From positions 1-52,667 of the forward strand of contig NZ_MVHT01000041.1 in the NCBI RefSeq assembly GCF_002086275.1: a DNA stretch of 52,667 nucleotides, in the 5' to 3' direction. The translations under genes were made by a program, and so were the position numbers. Below the pieces are notes generated by a model that saw only the letters and a list, made by a program, of their open reading frames with translations, was not told the origin of the DNA and did not search any database. This DNA comes from Mycobacterium intermedium (GTDB lineage Bacteria > Actinomycetota > Actinomycetes > Mycobacteriales > Mycobacteriaceae). How positions within the stretch are numbered: position 1 is the stretch's first letter; the number at the start of each line of letters is the position of its first letter. Shown here in pieces: positions 1 through 8,264 of the stretch.

Positions 1-606
1 TTGGTGTTCGGCGACCGTCCTTTACCTCGCCCGTTGACCGGCCTACCCACGCTGGCTGTCGACGACGCGCCGGGCCCATTTGAGCGGCTGATCGTGGTCG
101 GCGCCGACGCCGACCTCGCCGCCGTGCTGTCCCGTCTGCTGCGCGCCGACCGGCTCGACGTCGAGGTGGGTTACGCGCCCCGTCGACGTACCTTTGCGAC
201 CCGCGCTTATCGCGCGCCAGCCGGACGGCGCGCTGCTCGGCGGGCCCGGCGCGGCGTCGCCAGCCGGGTGCCGCTGATCCGCGACGAAACCGGAACGGTA
301 CTGGTCGGCCGCGGCAGTTGGCTGCCGGCCGACGGGCGCGCGGTGATCCACGGCGAGGCGGTGGTCGACGACACCGTGTTGTTCGACGGGGACGCCGCCG
401 GCGCGGATATCGAGCCCACGCTGAGCCTGCCCGGGTTGCGGGTCGCCCTGCGGGACGGGCGGCCATGGCGCCGTTGGGTCCTCGGGCGCGCCGCTCAACT
501 CGGCACTACCGGCGCCTCGGTGATGCGGGACGGAGTTCCGGCGCCCCGCACGGTCCGCCGGTCGACGTTCTACCGCAACGTGGAGGGCTGGCTGCTGGTC
601 CGGTAG
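1..606 (+). CDS. Rv0358-like conserved protein, probably 5'-truncated by the window edge
   Basis: The open frame runs from the first base of the window to a stop at 604-606, giving 201 residues. It begins on TTG, so the true start may lie upstream. No signal peptide or membrane segment is visible. The middle is very arginine-rich (about residues 60-87), and the C-terminal half looks like a compact beta-rich domain. The gene sits 10 bp before the M50 protease gene on the same strand, as Rv0358 precedes Rv0359 in M. tuberculosis, and that position is the main basis for the call. I do not recognise a function. Confidence 0.6.
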   Translation: MVFGDRPLPRPLTGLPTLAVDDAPGPFERLIVVGADADLAAVLSRLLRADRLDVEVGYAPRRRTFATRAYRAPAGRRAARRARRGVASRVPLIRDETGTVLVGRGSWLPADGRAVIHGEAVVDDTVLFDGDAAGADIEPTLSLPGLRVALRDGRPWRRWVLGRAAQLGTTGASVMRDGVPAPRTVRRSTFYRNVEGWLLVR

Positions 607-616
607 TTTTCCAGCG

Positions 617-1369
617 GTGAAACCCAGTCCCCTTTTCCTGGGCCTGGTCGCGCTGACCGCTGTCGGGGGTGGGCTGGCCTGGGCCGCCGGGTCGACTCGG
701 CAGCCGCTGTCCTATGTGGGCGTGTTCGTGTTCGTCATCTCGGGCTGGCTGGTCTCGTTGTGCTTGCACGAGTTTGGGCACGCGTTCACCGCCTGGCGCT
801 TCGGCGACCGCGACGTTGCCGTGCGGGGCTACCTCACGCTGGACCCACGCCGCTACGCCCACCCCATGCTGTCGCTGGGCCTGCCCATGTTGTTCATCGC
901 GTTGGGTGGAATCGGGCTGCCCGGCGGTGCGGTGTATCTGCATACCTTCTTCATGACCCCCCGACGCCGGACCCTGGTCAGCTTGGCGGGTCCGGCGATG
1001 AATCTGGTGCTGGCCGTGCTGCTGCTTGTCATAACACGGATCTGGTACGACCCCGCACATGCGGTGCTGTGGGCGGGCGTGGCCTTTCTGGGGTTTCTTC
1101 AGCTCACCGCCGTCCTGCTGAACCTGTTGCCTATCCCGGGTCTGGACGGCTACGACGCCTTAGAACCCCACTTGACTCCGGAGACGCAACGGGCGCTGGC
1201 GCCGGCCAAGCAGTTCGGGCTGCTGTTTCTGCTGGTCCTGTTCCTGACGCCGGCGCTGGCCCAGTGGTTCTTCACCCTTGTGTATTGGTGCTTCGCGCCC
1301 TTCGGGGTCCCGCCCTGGCTGGCCGGCGCCGGGAGCGCGCTGACTCGCTTCTGGAGCGCCTGGCTCTGA
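617..1369 (+). CDS. M50-family site-2 protease-like membrane metallopeptidase (Rv0359-like)
   Basis: This 250-residue polytopic membrane protein belongs to the zinc-dependent intramembrane protease family M50, whose members cleave substrates inside the bilayer. The zinc motif HEFGH is at about residue 52. A second family motif, LLPIPGLDG, near residue 172 would supply the third zinc ligand (Asp). At least five hydrophobic segments are visible. It has no PDZ domain, unlike RseP-type regulators, so it is a minimal rhomboid-like M50 member with unknown substrate. The start is GTG at 617, 10 bp after the preceding stop, suggesting co-transcription. Position and size agree with Rv0359. Confidence 0.85.
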   Translation: MKPSPLFLGLVALTAVGGGLAWAAGSTRQPLSYVGVFVFVISGWLVSLCLHEFGHAFTAWRFGDRDVAVRGYLTLDPRRYAHPMLSLGLPMLFIALGGIGLPGGAVYLHTFFMTPRRRTLVSLAGPAMNLVLAVLLLVITRIWYDPAHAVLWAGVAFLGFLQLTAVLLNLLPIPGLDGYDALEPHLTPETQRALAPAKQFGLLFLLVLFLTPALAQWFFTLVYWCFAPFGVPPWLAGAGSALTRFWSAWL

Positions 1370-1405
1370 CCTGGGCTTACCGCGGCGCGGTTCGCCTGAC
1401 GCGCA

Positions 1406-1579
1406 GCGCCTGACGCCGCCGAACGTAGGCCTTAAGCACCCCCACCACGCCGCAACCGGCAAAAACCCCCACACTCAACGACCCCGCTGCCGGCGCAGCG
1501 GCGCCTGACGCCGCCGAATGTGGGCCTTAAGCACCCCCACCACGCCGCAACCGGCAAAAACCCCCACACTCAACGACCC
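1406..1579. repeat. Two-copy intergenic tandem repeat (79 bp, 95-bp period)
   Basis: Copies at 1406-1484 and 1501-1579 match except for two substitutions near the left end (gaacgtagg versus gaatgtggg). A 16-bp spacer separates them. The unit is C-rich and contains the words ccttaagcaccccc and ctcaacgaccc. It lies in the 281-bp gap between the M50 protease gene and the cation efflux gene. No ORF or obvious stem-loop terminator is evident. It has the form of a mycobacterial VNTR or short interspersed repeat. Confidence 0.85.
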
Positions 1580-1617
1580 AACAGCCGAGGCAGCACCCCA
1601 ACCCCCCGCCTATTGCG

Positions 1618-1641
1618 ATATATGCAATTTCACGCATATAT
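1618..1641. promoter_or_regulatory. Inverted repeat operator upstream of the cation efflux gene
   Basis: Perfect 8-bp arms atatatgc (1618-1625) and gcatatat (1634-1641) flank an 8-bp spacer, in an AT-rich island of otherwise GC-rich DNA. The palindrome ends 9 bp before the ATG of the CDF transporter. Spacing and AT-rich half-sites resemble targets of ArsR/SmtB-family metal repressors. The regulator is not encoded nearby, and no Shine-Dalgarno sequence is seen, so the message may be leaderless or have a very short leader. Confidence 0.6.
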
Positions 1642-1650
1642 TAGTGCGCT

Positions 1651-2544
1651 ATGGGCGCCGGCCACAGTCACACCCCGGGAGACACCGAACATTCCCGGAT
1701 GATCCCGCGGATGATCCTCGCCGCGGGAATCCTGGCCACGTTCTTCGCAGTCGAACTGACCACTTCCCTGCTGATCAATTCGATCGCGCTGCTGGCCGAC
1801 GCCGGTCACATGCTCACCGACGTCGTGGCCGTGTTCATGGGGCTGACGGCAGTCGTGCTGGCTCGACGCGGCAGCTCCTCGCCCAGCCGCACGTTCGGGT
1901 GGCATCGCGCCGAGGTGTTCACGGCGGTGGCCAATGCGGTGCTGCTGGTTGGGGTGGCGCTGTTCATCCTCGTCGAGGCGATAGACCGACTCGGCGGAGC
2001 ACCTGAAGTCCCCGGCGTGCCGATGATCGTGGTGGCACTCGCCGGGGTGGCCGCCAACTTCGCGGTCGCGATGCTGTTGCGCTCGCACTCGGAGGCAAGC
2101 CTGGCGGTCCGGGGTGCCTACATGGAAGTCGTCGCAGACACCGTCGGCAGCATCGGCGTGTTGATCGCCGGCATCGTGACCGTCACGACGCATTGGCCAT
2201 ACGCAGACGTGGTGGTCGCGGTGCTGGTGGCCCTGTGGGTGTTGCCCAGAGCGATCGCGCTGGCCCGGGCGGCGCTGCGGATCCTGTCCGAATCGTCACC
2301 CGCCCACGTCGACGTGGAGGCGCTGCGCTCCGCACTGGGTGCGGTGGACGGCGTGACCGATGTGCACGACCTGCACGTGTGGACGCTGTCGCCCGGGAAG
2401 GACATGGCAACGGCACACCTGACCAGCGAACGCGACTCCGCGCTGGTGCTACGGGACGCCCGAGGGGTGTTTGCCGCCCACGGTCTGGACCACGCCACCG
2501 TTCAGATCGACTGCCCGGGCGGGCACTGCGAGGAAACTTTTTAG
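1651..2544 (+). CDS. Cation diffusion facilitator (CzcD/ZitB-type) metal efflux transporter
   Basis: The 297-residue protein has six hydrophobic segments followed by a cytoplasmic C-terminal domain, the normal CDF layout. These proteins export Zn2+ or related divalent metals in exchange for protons. The TM2 metal motif HxxxD is present (His53, Asp57). In TM5 the equivalent motif reads ExxxD (Glu159, Asp163), whereas Zn-CDFs usually have HxxxD. The N-terminus has a short His patch (GHSH). The C-terminus ends in a Cys/His-rich tail (DCPGGHC). The ATG at 1651 follows the palindromic operator directly. The stop overlaps that of the convergent DUF3151-like gene by 4 bp. From memory, no such gene sits between Rv0359 and Rv0360c in M. 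tuberculosis. Confidence 0.88.
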   Translation: MGAGHSHTPGDTEHSRMIPRMILAAGILATFFAVELTTSLLINSIALLADAGHMLTDVVAVFMGLTAVVLARRGSSSPSRTFGWHRAEVFTAVANAVLLVGVALFILVEAIDRLGGAPEVPGVPMIVVALAGVAANFAVAMLLRSHSEASLAVRGAYMEVVADTVGSIGVLIAGIVTVTTHWPYADVVVAVLVALWVLPRAIALARAALRILSESSPAHVDVEALRSALGAVDGVTDVHDLHVWTLSPGKDMATAHLTSERDSALVLRDARGVFAAHGLDHATVQIDCPGGHCEETF

Positions 2545-2954
2545 AGCCCCAAAGCGGGGCGCGCCTCGGGGTCGCAATCGTCGAGCAAATCCAGACACCG
2601 CCGGAATTCGTCGGTCTCCCCGATCGCGTCGGCGGCCCGCGCCAGCGCCGCCACACAGCGCAGGAACCCGCGATTGGGCTCGTGCGAATACGGCACCGGA
2701 CCAAAGCCCCGCCAGCCGTTGCGACGCAGCTGATCCAGGCCGCGGTGGTAGCCCGTGCGGGCATAGGCATAGGCGGTGATCGCCTTGTCCTCGGCTAACG
2801 CCTCTTCGGCGAGCACCGCCCACGCCACCGACGCGGCCGGATGCGCGGCCGCGACGAGGCCGGGATTCTGGCCGGCGGACAGTTCGGCCTCAGCCTCGCT
2901 GTCACCCGGTAGTAGGACTGGATCAGGTCCAAGAAGGTCACGCGTCGGCGTCAT
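2541..2954 (-). CDS. DUF3151-like conserved protein (Rv0360c-like)
   Basis: This is a small soluble protein of 137 residues if it starts at the ATG at 2954. The open frame extends 17 codons further, but the conserved part (LLGPDPVLLPGDSEAE) begins just after this Met. It is an alpha-helical Ala-rich protein with a well-conserved middle block, AYARTGYHRGLDQLRR. The family is actinobacterial with no established function. It is divergent from the Rv0361-like gene. Its stop codon overlaps the stop of the CDF gene. Confidence 0.75.
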   Translation of the reverse strand: MTPTRDLLGPDPVLLPGDSEAEAELSAGQNPGLVAAAHPAASVAWAVLAEEALAEDKAITAYAYARTGYHRGLDQLRRNGWRGFGPVPYSHEPNRGFLRCVAALARAADAIGETDEFRRCLDLLDDCDPEARPALGL

Positions 2955-3025
2955 GGTGTCTATTTTGCGGATGGTCTGGCTCGGCGATGAGCCAACCCCG
3001 CGCAATGGTCGCTAAGCTCCACATC

Positions 3026-3868
3026 ATGCCCACCAACCCATCCGAAGCAGACCGCGGCGGACCGGAACCCAGGGGCGAATCCGCCGGTGAGCAAGCCACA
3101 GATCCCGGCGTCGCTGGCCCGCGGAGCCAGCCTCCGGTGAACCACGAGGCCGAAACCGAGACCCTGGCGCTCGCCAAGCCCGAACCGGGGGCCGAGAACG
3201 ACGACTCGACGTTCGATGCACTGCGTGAACGCCGCTTCACCGCACCCGGCTTCGACGAAAAAGAGACGCAGATCATCGCCACCGCCCCGGAGGCCGCCAC
3301 CGAAGTCTTCCAAACGCAGGCCCCGCCGCCCAACACCCCGCCACCACCCAGGCAGCTCCCGCCGAAAACGGCGGTGCCACAAGCGATTCCACCTAGATCC
3401 GGCGGGAAGAAGCCAGCGTCGGAACACCGCAACTGGGGTTGGGTGCTGGCGATCGTCGTGATCGTGCTGGCGCTGGCGGCGATTGCGATCCTGGGCACCT
3501 TGCTGTTCACCCGGACCCAGCAGTCACAGCCCTCACAGGAAGAGCGGGTCCGCAGCGCCATCCAGGGTTACGACGTCGCGATACAGACCGGCGACCTGAA
3601 GACGCTGCGCAGTACAACGTGCGGCGCGGAACGCGACAGCTACGCGGAGTTCGACGAGAAGGACTGGGCAGAGACTTACCGACGGGTGTCGGCGGCCAGG
3701 CAGTACCCGGTGATCGCCAGCATCGACCAGGTCATCGTGCACGGTCAGCAGGCCGAGGCGAACGTCACCGCCTACATGGCCCACGACCCGCAGGTTCGCT
3801 CGACACGGAGCCTGGACCTGCAGTTTCGTGACGACCAATGGAAGGTCTGCCAATCCCCCAGCAGCTAG
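3026..3868 (+). CDS. Single-pass membrane protein with extracytoplasmic domain (Rv0361-like)
   Basis: The 280-residue product is read from the ATG at 3026, although the frame is open from 2987. Residues 1 to about 135 are hydrophilic, rich in Pro, Glu and Ala, and probably disordered and cytoplasmic. One membrane helix follows (around WGWVLAIVVIVLALAAIAIL). The C-terminal 110 residues resemble the small NTF2-like/DUF4878 fold of mycobacterial exported proteins, with one Cys pair (TTCG and WKVC) that could form a disulfide. Function is unknown. A strong bidirectional terminator follows before the convergent fba gene. From memory, M. tuberculosis has mgtE (Rv0362) here, and it is absent. Confidence 0.75.
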   Translation: MPTNPSEADRGGPEPRGESAGEQATDPGVAGPRSQPPVNHEAETETLALAKPEPGAENDDSTFDALRERRFTAPGFDEKETQIIATAPEAATEVFQTQAPPPNTPPPPRQLPPKTAVPQAIPPRSGGKKPASEHRNWGWVLAIVVIVLALAAIAILGTLLFTRTQQSQPSQEERVRSAIQGYDVAIQTGDLKTLRSTTCGAERDSYAEFDEKDWAETYRRVSAARQYPVIASIDQVIVHGQQAEANVTAYMAHDPQVRSTRSLDLQFRDDQWKVCQSPSS

Positions 3869-3883
3869 CCTGCACCCGCTGAG

Positions 3884-3934
3884 CAGACGCAAAATCCCCT
3901 ATTTCGGAAACGAAAATAGGGGATTTTGCGTCTG
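3884..3934. terminator. Perfect 21-bp stem hairpin between convergent genes
   Basis: Arms 3884-3904 and 3914-3934 are exact reverse complements around a 9-nt loop. The stem contains an A4 tract and a T4 tract, so it can act as a terminator in either direction. It sits 15 bp after the Rv0361-like stop and 17 bp before the fba stop. The arm sequence (cagacgcaaaatcccc) also resembles a short repeat I recall from other mycobacterial intergenic regions. Confidence 0.85.
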
Positions 3935-3951
3935 GTCGGCGCCAGCTGCCG

Positions 3952-4986
3952 CTAGCTGCTGAGCGACTTCCCGGCGCAGTGCAGGTCATTGCACGCCTCG
4001 ATGACCCGCTCGGTCATGCCGGCTTCGGCCTTCTTCAGGTAGCTGCGCGGGTCGTAGACCTTCTTGTTGCCGACCTCACCGTCGACCTTCAGCACGCCGT
4101 CGTAGTTGGTGAACATGTGGGCGGCGATCGGGCGGGTGAACGCGTACTGGGTGTCGGTGTCGACGTTCATCTTCACCACGCCGTAGCGCAGCGCCTCCTC
4201 GATTTCGGACTTCTCCGAGCCCGAACCGCCATGGAAGACGAAGTCGAAGGGCTGCGCGTCGTCGCCGAGTCCGAGCTTGGCCGCGGCCACCTTCTGGCCC
4301 TGGGCCAGGATGTCGGGGCGCAGCTTGACGTTGCCCGGCTTGTAGACGCCGTGCACGTTGCCGAACGTCGCGGCCAGCAGGTAGTGGCCGTGCTCGCCCG
4401 CACCTAGCGCGTCGATCGTCTTCTCGAAGTCCTCGGGCGTGGTGTAGAGCTTGTCGTTGATCTCGTTGGCGACGCCGTCTTCTTCGCCCCCGACCACGCC
4501 GATCTCGATCTCCAGGATGATCTTGGCGGCGGCCGCCTCCTTGAGCAGCTCCTTGGCGATCTGCAGGTTCTCATCGATCGGGATGGCCGATCCGTCCCAC
4601 ATGTGCGACTGGAACAACGGGTTCTTGCCGGCGCTTATGCGCTCCGACGAGATCGCCAGCAGCGGCCGGACGTAGGTGTCGAGCTTGTCCTTCGGGCAGT
4701 GGTCGGTGTGCAGTGCGACGTTGATCGGGTACTTGGCGGCGACGACGTGCGCGAACTCCGCCAAGGCGACCGCACCGGTCACCATGTCCTTGACCCCAAG
4801 GCCGGACCCGAATTCGGCGCCACCGGTCGAGAACTGAATGATGCCGTCGCTGCCGGCTTCGGCGAAGCCCTTCAGCGCTGCATTGATGGTCTCCGAAGAA
4901 GTGCAGTTGATGGCCGGAAAGGCGTACGAATTCTCCTTGGCACGTCCCAACATCTCGGCGTAGATCTCGGGCGTTGCGATGGGCAT
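3952..4986 (-). CDS. fba: Fructose-bisphosphate aldolase, class II
   Basis: This zinc-dependent aldolase cleaves fructose 1,6-bisphosphate to dihydroxyacetone phosphate and glyceraldehyde 3-phosphate, and runs in reverse in gluconeogenesis. It is 344 residues long, the same as Rv0363c. Zinc and catalytic residues lie in the HTDHC block near residue 95. Other conserved blocks are ATFGNVHGVY, the phosphate-binding GGSGS and NVDTDTQYAFTRP. The ATG at 4986 is chosen over the upstream start at 5028 because an AGGAGG sits 7 nt before it and the conserved N-terminus begins there. It is divergent from the DedA gene. Confidence 0.97.
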   Translation of the reverse strand: MPIATPEIYAEMLGRAKENSYAFPAINCTSSETINAALKGFAEAGSDGIIQFSTGGAEFGSGLGVKDMVTGAVALAEFAHVVAAKYPINVALHTDHCPKDKLDTYVRPLLAISSERISAGKNPLFQSHMWDGSAIPIDENLQIAKELLKEAAAAKIILEIEIGVVGGEEDGVANEINDKLYTTPEDFEKTIDALGAGEHGHYLLAATFGNVHGVYKPGNVKLRPDILAQGQKVAAAKLGLGDDAQPFDFVFHGGSGSEKSEIEEALRYGVVKMNVDTDTQYAFTRPIAAHMFTNYDGVLKVDGEVGNKKVYDPRSYLKKAEAGMTERVIEACNDLHCAGKSLSS

Positions 4987-5048
4987 GGCACTTCCTCCTC
5001 GAAGACTTTGGTCCACCCAGTATGGCAACGCCGGTATGTTGAAGCATC

Positions 5049-5738
5049 ATGAGCACCTCGGTTGCCGCATTGGGCGACATCCTCGACCCCTGGTATTGGT
5101 TGGGCCCCGGCGGCGTTTTCGGGTCTGCAGTGCTACCCGGCATCTTGATCATCGTCTTCATCGAGACCGGTCTGCTCTTCCCGCTGCTGCCTGGTGAGTC
5201 GCTGCTGTTTACCGGGGGCCTGCTGGCAGCAAAGGGGACAATCGACATTTGGATCCTGGCGCCCGCCGTCGCCGTCGTTGCGGTGCTGGGCGACCAGACC
5301 GGGTACTTCATCGGACGGCGCATCGGACCGGCGCTGTTCAAGAAGGAAGATTCGCGGTTCTTCAAGAAGCACTACGTGACCGAGTCGCACGCGTTCTTCG
5401 AGAAATACGGGCCGTGGGCGATCATCCTGGCCCGGTTCGCGCCGTTCCTGCGGACGTTCACGCCGGTGGTCGCCGGGATTTCCTACATGCGCTACCCGGT
5501 GTTCTTGGGATTCGACATCGTCGGCGGCACGCTGTGGGGCGGCGGTGTCACGACATTGGGCTACTTCCTGGGCAACGTGCCCTTCGTCCATGACAACCTG
5601 GAAAAGATCATCCTGGGCATCCTCTTCGTGTCGCTGATGCCGGCGTTCATCGCAGCCTGGAAGGGCTACCGCTCGCGGCGCGGGGGCGCGAAAAAGAGAG
5701 AGCCAACGGAAGAGGAGACCGACGCCACCGTCGAGTAG
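5049..5738 (+). CDS. DedA-family (SNARE-associated/VTT) inner membrane protein (Rv0364-like)
   Basis: The 229-residue protein has the DedA pattern. An acidic reentrant segment (IETGLLFPLLPGESLLFTGG) is followed by a basic loop, the motif FARFAPFLRTFTPVVAG, and C-terminal membrane helices. DedA proteins are implicated in lipid carrier (undecaprenyl phosphate) or phospholipid translocation and in membrane homeostasis. The tail is charged and cytoplasmic (KKREPTEEE). The start is the ATG at 5049. It converges with the GH76-like gene. Confidence 0.9.
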   Translation: MSTSVAALGDILDPWYWLGPGGVFGSAVLPGILIIVFIETGLLFPLLPGESLLFTGGLLAAKGTIDIWILAPAVAVVAVLGDQTGYFIGRRIGPALFKKEDSRFFKKHYVTESHAFFEKYGPWAIILARFAPFLRTFTPVVAGISYMRYPVFLGFDIVGGTLWGGGVTTLGYFLGNVPFVHDNLEKIILGILFVSLMPAFIAAWKGYRSRRGGAKKREPTEEETDATVE

Positions 5739-5746
5739 TCGGCAGG

Positions 5747-6844
5747 TCAACTCGCGGCGTACGCGGCCTCCATCAGCATCCAGCCGGACAGCTGCACCGA
5801 CAGGTCCCGTTCGGGTTTCTCGGAACTGTTGACGGCACCGGCGACGAACTGGGCCTGCGTGCCACCGGCGGTCGGCAACTCCGCGTCCCGGTCCCAGAAC
5901 GCCCCGAAGACCGGCAGCCCATCCACGGTCTGTCGGTTGTCCCACGCGGATTTCGCGCTGGCCAGGACGATCGCTCGGGCGGTGTCACGGGCCGCCACGT
6001 CCTCCGCCGAATCACCCGGCAGGTCGGTGGCCACCAGCGCCAGGTAACGCGCGGTGATCCCCGCGAACAGCCCGCCGTCGCCGCCACCGGCGCCCTTCAG
6101 CACTCCACGGGATGCCATGTGCTCATTGATCGCCGCGACCAGACGGTGCACGCGCGGCGGGTGGCGGTCGTCGTGGGTGCGCTTTGCCAATTCGGTCTCC
6201 AAGCCGAGTACCACCCCCTGGCAGTAGGTGTATTGCGCACGCACCAATGAGCCGCCCTTGATGCCGTCGAACACCAGGTGCGTCTCGGGGTCGATCAAGG
6301 TTTCATCAATCCAGTCGGCCATCTGCTGGGCACGGCGCGTGCGGTCCTCGTACCGGGCCAGGAAGATGCCGGCCGGTCCATTGGCGGGGGCGTTGAAGAA
6401 CTGATCTTGCTTGCGCCACGGGATGCCGCCGCCGTCCTCGGGCACCCATGCCTTGTAGAACTGGTCGTCGAGCTTGGCCAAGGCGCGTTTGCGGTCGATG
6501 CCGGCGATCCGTGCGGCACGCTCCAACGCGAGCGCCAACCAGGCCATGTCGTCGTAATAGCTGTTGGTCCAGCGGAAGTTGTTGCGCAGCCGGTGCGAGC
6601 GGATCTGACGCTTGATCTGGACGAGCCGTTCCGGCTGCGGGTCGCGAAGCTGGGCGTCGAGCAGGCAGTCCAGCAGGTGCGCCTGCCACCAGTAGTGCCA
6701 GGTGCCGAACAACCGGTCCCTGCGCTCCGGCGGCCACGAGACCACGCCGAGCTGGGTTCCGGGCAACCCCCAGACCCGGGTCAGGTGCCGTTGCGTGACG
6801 GCGGTTTCAGAGCTGGCGGCCCGGTTCGCCCATACCTGATCCAT
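5747..6844 (-). CDS. Glycoside hydrolase family 76-like protein (Rv0365c-like)
   Basis: The 365-residue soluble protein resembles GH76 endo-alpha-1,6-mannanases. The paired acidic motif YYDDMAWLALAL near residue 100 matches the catalytic Asp-Asp of that family. Later blocks (TYCQGVVLGLE, GGGDGGLFAGITARY) fit the alpha-toroid fold. No signal peptide is seen, so it appears cytoplasmic, unlike secreted fungal GH76 enzymes. The substrate is unproven; mannose-containing glycolipid turnover would be a guess. Its start lies 32 bp from the start of the divergent permease gene. Confidence 0.8.
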   Translation of the reverse strand: MDQVWANRAASSETAVTQRHLTRVWGLPGTQLGVVSWPPERRDRLFGTWHYWWQAHLLDCLLDAQLRDPQPERLVQIKRQIRSHRLRNNFRWTNSYYDDMAWLALALERAARIAGIDRKRALAKLDDQFYKAWVPEDGGGIPWRKQDQFFNAPANGPAGIFLARYEDRTRRAQQMADWIDETLIDPETHLVFDGIKGGSLVRAQYTYCQGVVLGLETELAKRTHDDRHPPRVHRLVAAINEHMASRGVLKGAGGGDGGLFAGITARYLALVATDLPGDSAEDVAARDTARAIVLASAKSAWDNRQTVDGLPVFGAFWDRDAELPTAGGTQAQFVAGAVNSSEKPERDLSVQLSGWMLMEAAYAAS

Positions 6845-6876
6845 ACTTGCCGATCCTGCCCTAACGTTGGAGCGCT

Positions 6877-8250
6877 GTGGAAAGCCACCCGGAGCCGTCC
6901 GCCTACCTAGAAAAGCGGCAATTGAAGACCGGTAGCGCCGGATGGTTGCTACTGGCGGGACTTGGTGTCAGCTACGTGGTGTCCGGCGATTATTCCGGCT
7001 GGAATTTCGGGTTGGCGCAGGGCGGTTTTGGTGGTTTGGTGATCGCCTCGGTCGTGATCGCCGCAATGTATCTGGCCCTGGTGCTGGGCATGGCCGAGCT
7101 GTCGTCGGCGCTGCCCGCCGCCGGCGGCGGGTACACGTTCGCCCGACGGGCGCTCGGACCGCTGGGCGGGTTCGCGACGGGCACCGCCGTGCTGATCGAA
7201 TACTCGATCGCACCGGCGGCGATCGCCACCTTCATCGGCGCTTACGTGGAGTCGTTGGGGCTCTTCGGGATTCGCGACGGCTGGTGTGTGTATTTGGCGA
7301 TCTACGCGCTGTTCATCGGAATTCATCTGGCCGGGGTCGGCGAGGCTTTGAAGGTGATGTTCGCGATCACCGCCGTAGCGCTGGTGGGTATCGCCATTTT
7401 CTGTGTCGCCGCCGTGGGCCGTTTTCACGCGGCGAATCTCACTGACATTGCGGCCACCGATGCCGTGGGTGCATCCGCATTTCTGCCGCACGGCTATCTC
7501 GGCGTGTGGTCGGCGTTGCCGTTCGCGATCTGGTTCTTCCTCGCGATCGAGGGGGTGCCGCTGGCCGCGGAAGAGACCGCCGATCCGACCCGCAACGTGC
7601 CACGTGGCATCACCGCGGCGTTCGCCGTGCTGCTCGCGACGTGCGTGCTGGTGCTGCTGCTGACGACGGGTTCCGGTGGCGCGCAAGCGATGTCAACGTC
7701 GGGAAACCCGCTGGTGGCCGCGCTCGGGCCCAGCGGTGCGGCCAAGGCGGTCAACTACATCGGACTGGCCGGCCTGGTCGCGAGCTTCTTCTCGATCATC
7801 TATGCGTATTCGCGGCAGTTGTTCGCGCTGTCCCGTGCGGGTTACCTGCCGACGATGCTGTCGGTCACCAACTCACGGAAAGCGCCGACGCTGGCTCTGA
7901 TCGTCCCCGGGCTCATCGGTTTCGGGTTGTCGTTGACCGGCAAGGGCGACCTGCTGCTGAACATGGCCGTTTTCGGGGCCACCCTGTCTTACGTGCTGAT
8001 CATGGTCAGTCACGTAGTGCTGCGCCGACGCGCACCCGAGATGCACCGTCCGTACCGCACTCCGGGTGGCATCGCCACCACCGGCTTCGCGTTGGTGGTG
8101 GCCACGCTGGCACTGATCGCCACGTTCCTGGTCGACATCGTGGCCACCGTGTGCTGTTTGGCGGTATTCGCCGCGTTCCTGCTGTATTTCGGCGCCTACA
8201 GCCGACACCGGTTGGTCGCGAATGCTCCGGACGAAGAGTTGGCCGGCTGA
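6877..8250 (+). CDS. APC-superfamily permease, ethanolamine permease (Eat)-like
   Basis: The 457-residue protein has about 12 membrane segments and the N-terminal signature SYVVSGDYSGWNFGLAQGGFGG, which I associate with proton-driven ethanolamine permeases of the APC superfamily. Later conserved blocks include ALPAAGGGYTFARRALGP and GVPLAAEETADPTRNVPRGI. The GTG start at 6877 has only a weak ribosome site. No ethanolamine ammonia-lyase genes are in the window, so the substrate is inferred from family resemblance only. I do not recall this gene in the Rv0365c-Rv0368c interval of M. tuberculosis. It converges with the acyltransferase gene, 14 bp apart. Confidence 0.8.
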   Translation: MESHPEPSAYLEKRQLKTGSAGWLLLAGLGVSYVVSGDYSGWNFGLAQGGFGGLVIASVVIAAMYLALVLGMAELSSALPAAGGGYTFARRALGPLGGFATGTAVLIEYSIAPAAIATFIGAYVESLGLFGIRDGWCVYLAIYALFIGIHLAGVGEALKVMFAITAVALVGIAIFCVAAVGRFHAANLTDIAATDAVGASAFLPHGYLGVWSALPFAIWFFLAIEGVPLAAEETADPTRNVPRGITAAFAVLLATCVLVLLLTTGSGGAQAMSTSGNPLVAALGPSGAAKAVNYIGLAGLVASFFSIIYAYSRQLFALSRAGYLPTMLSVTNSRKAPTLALIVPGLIGFGLSLTGKGDLLLNMAVFGATLSYVLIMVSHVVLRRRAPEMHRPYRTPGGIATTGFALVVATLALIATFLVDIVATVCCLAVFAAFLLYFGAYSRHRLVANAPDEELAG

Positions 8251-8264
8251 CGGGTTCGCCAGCG

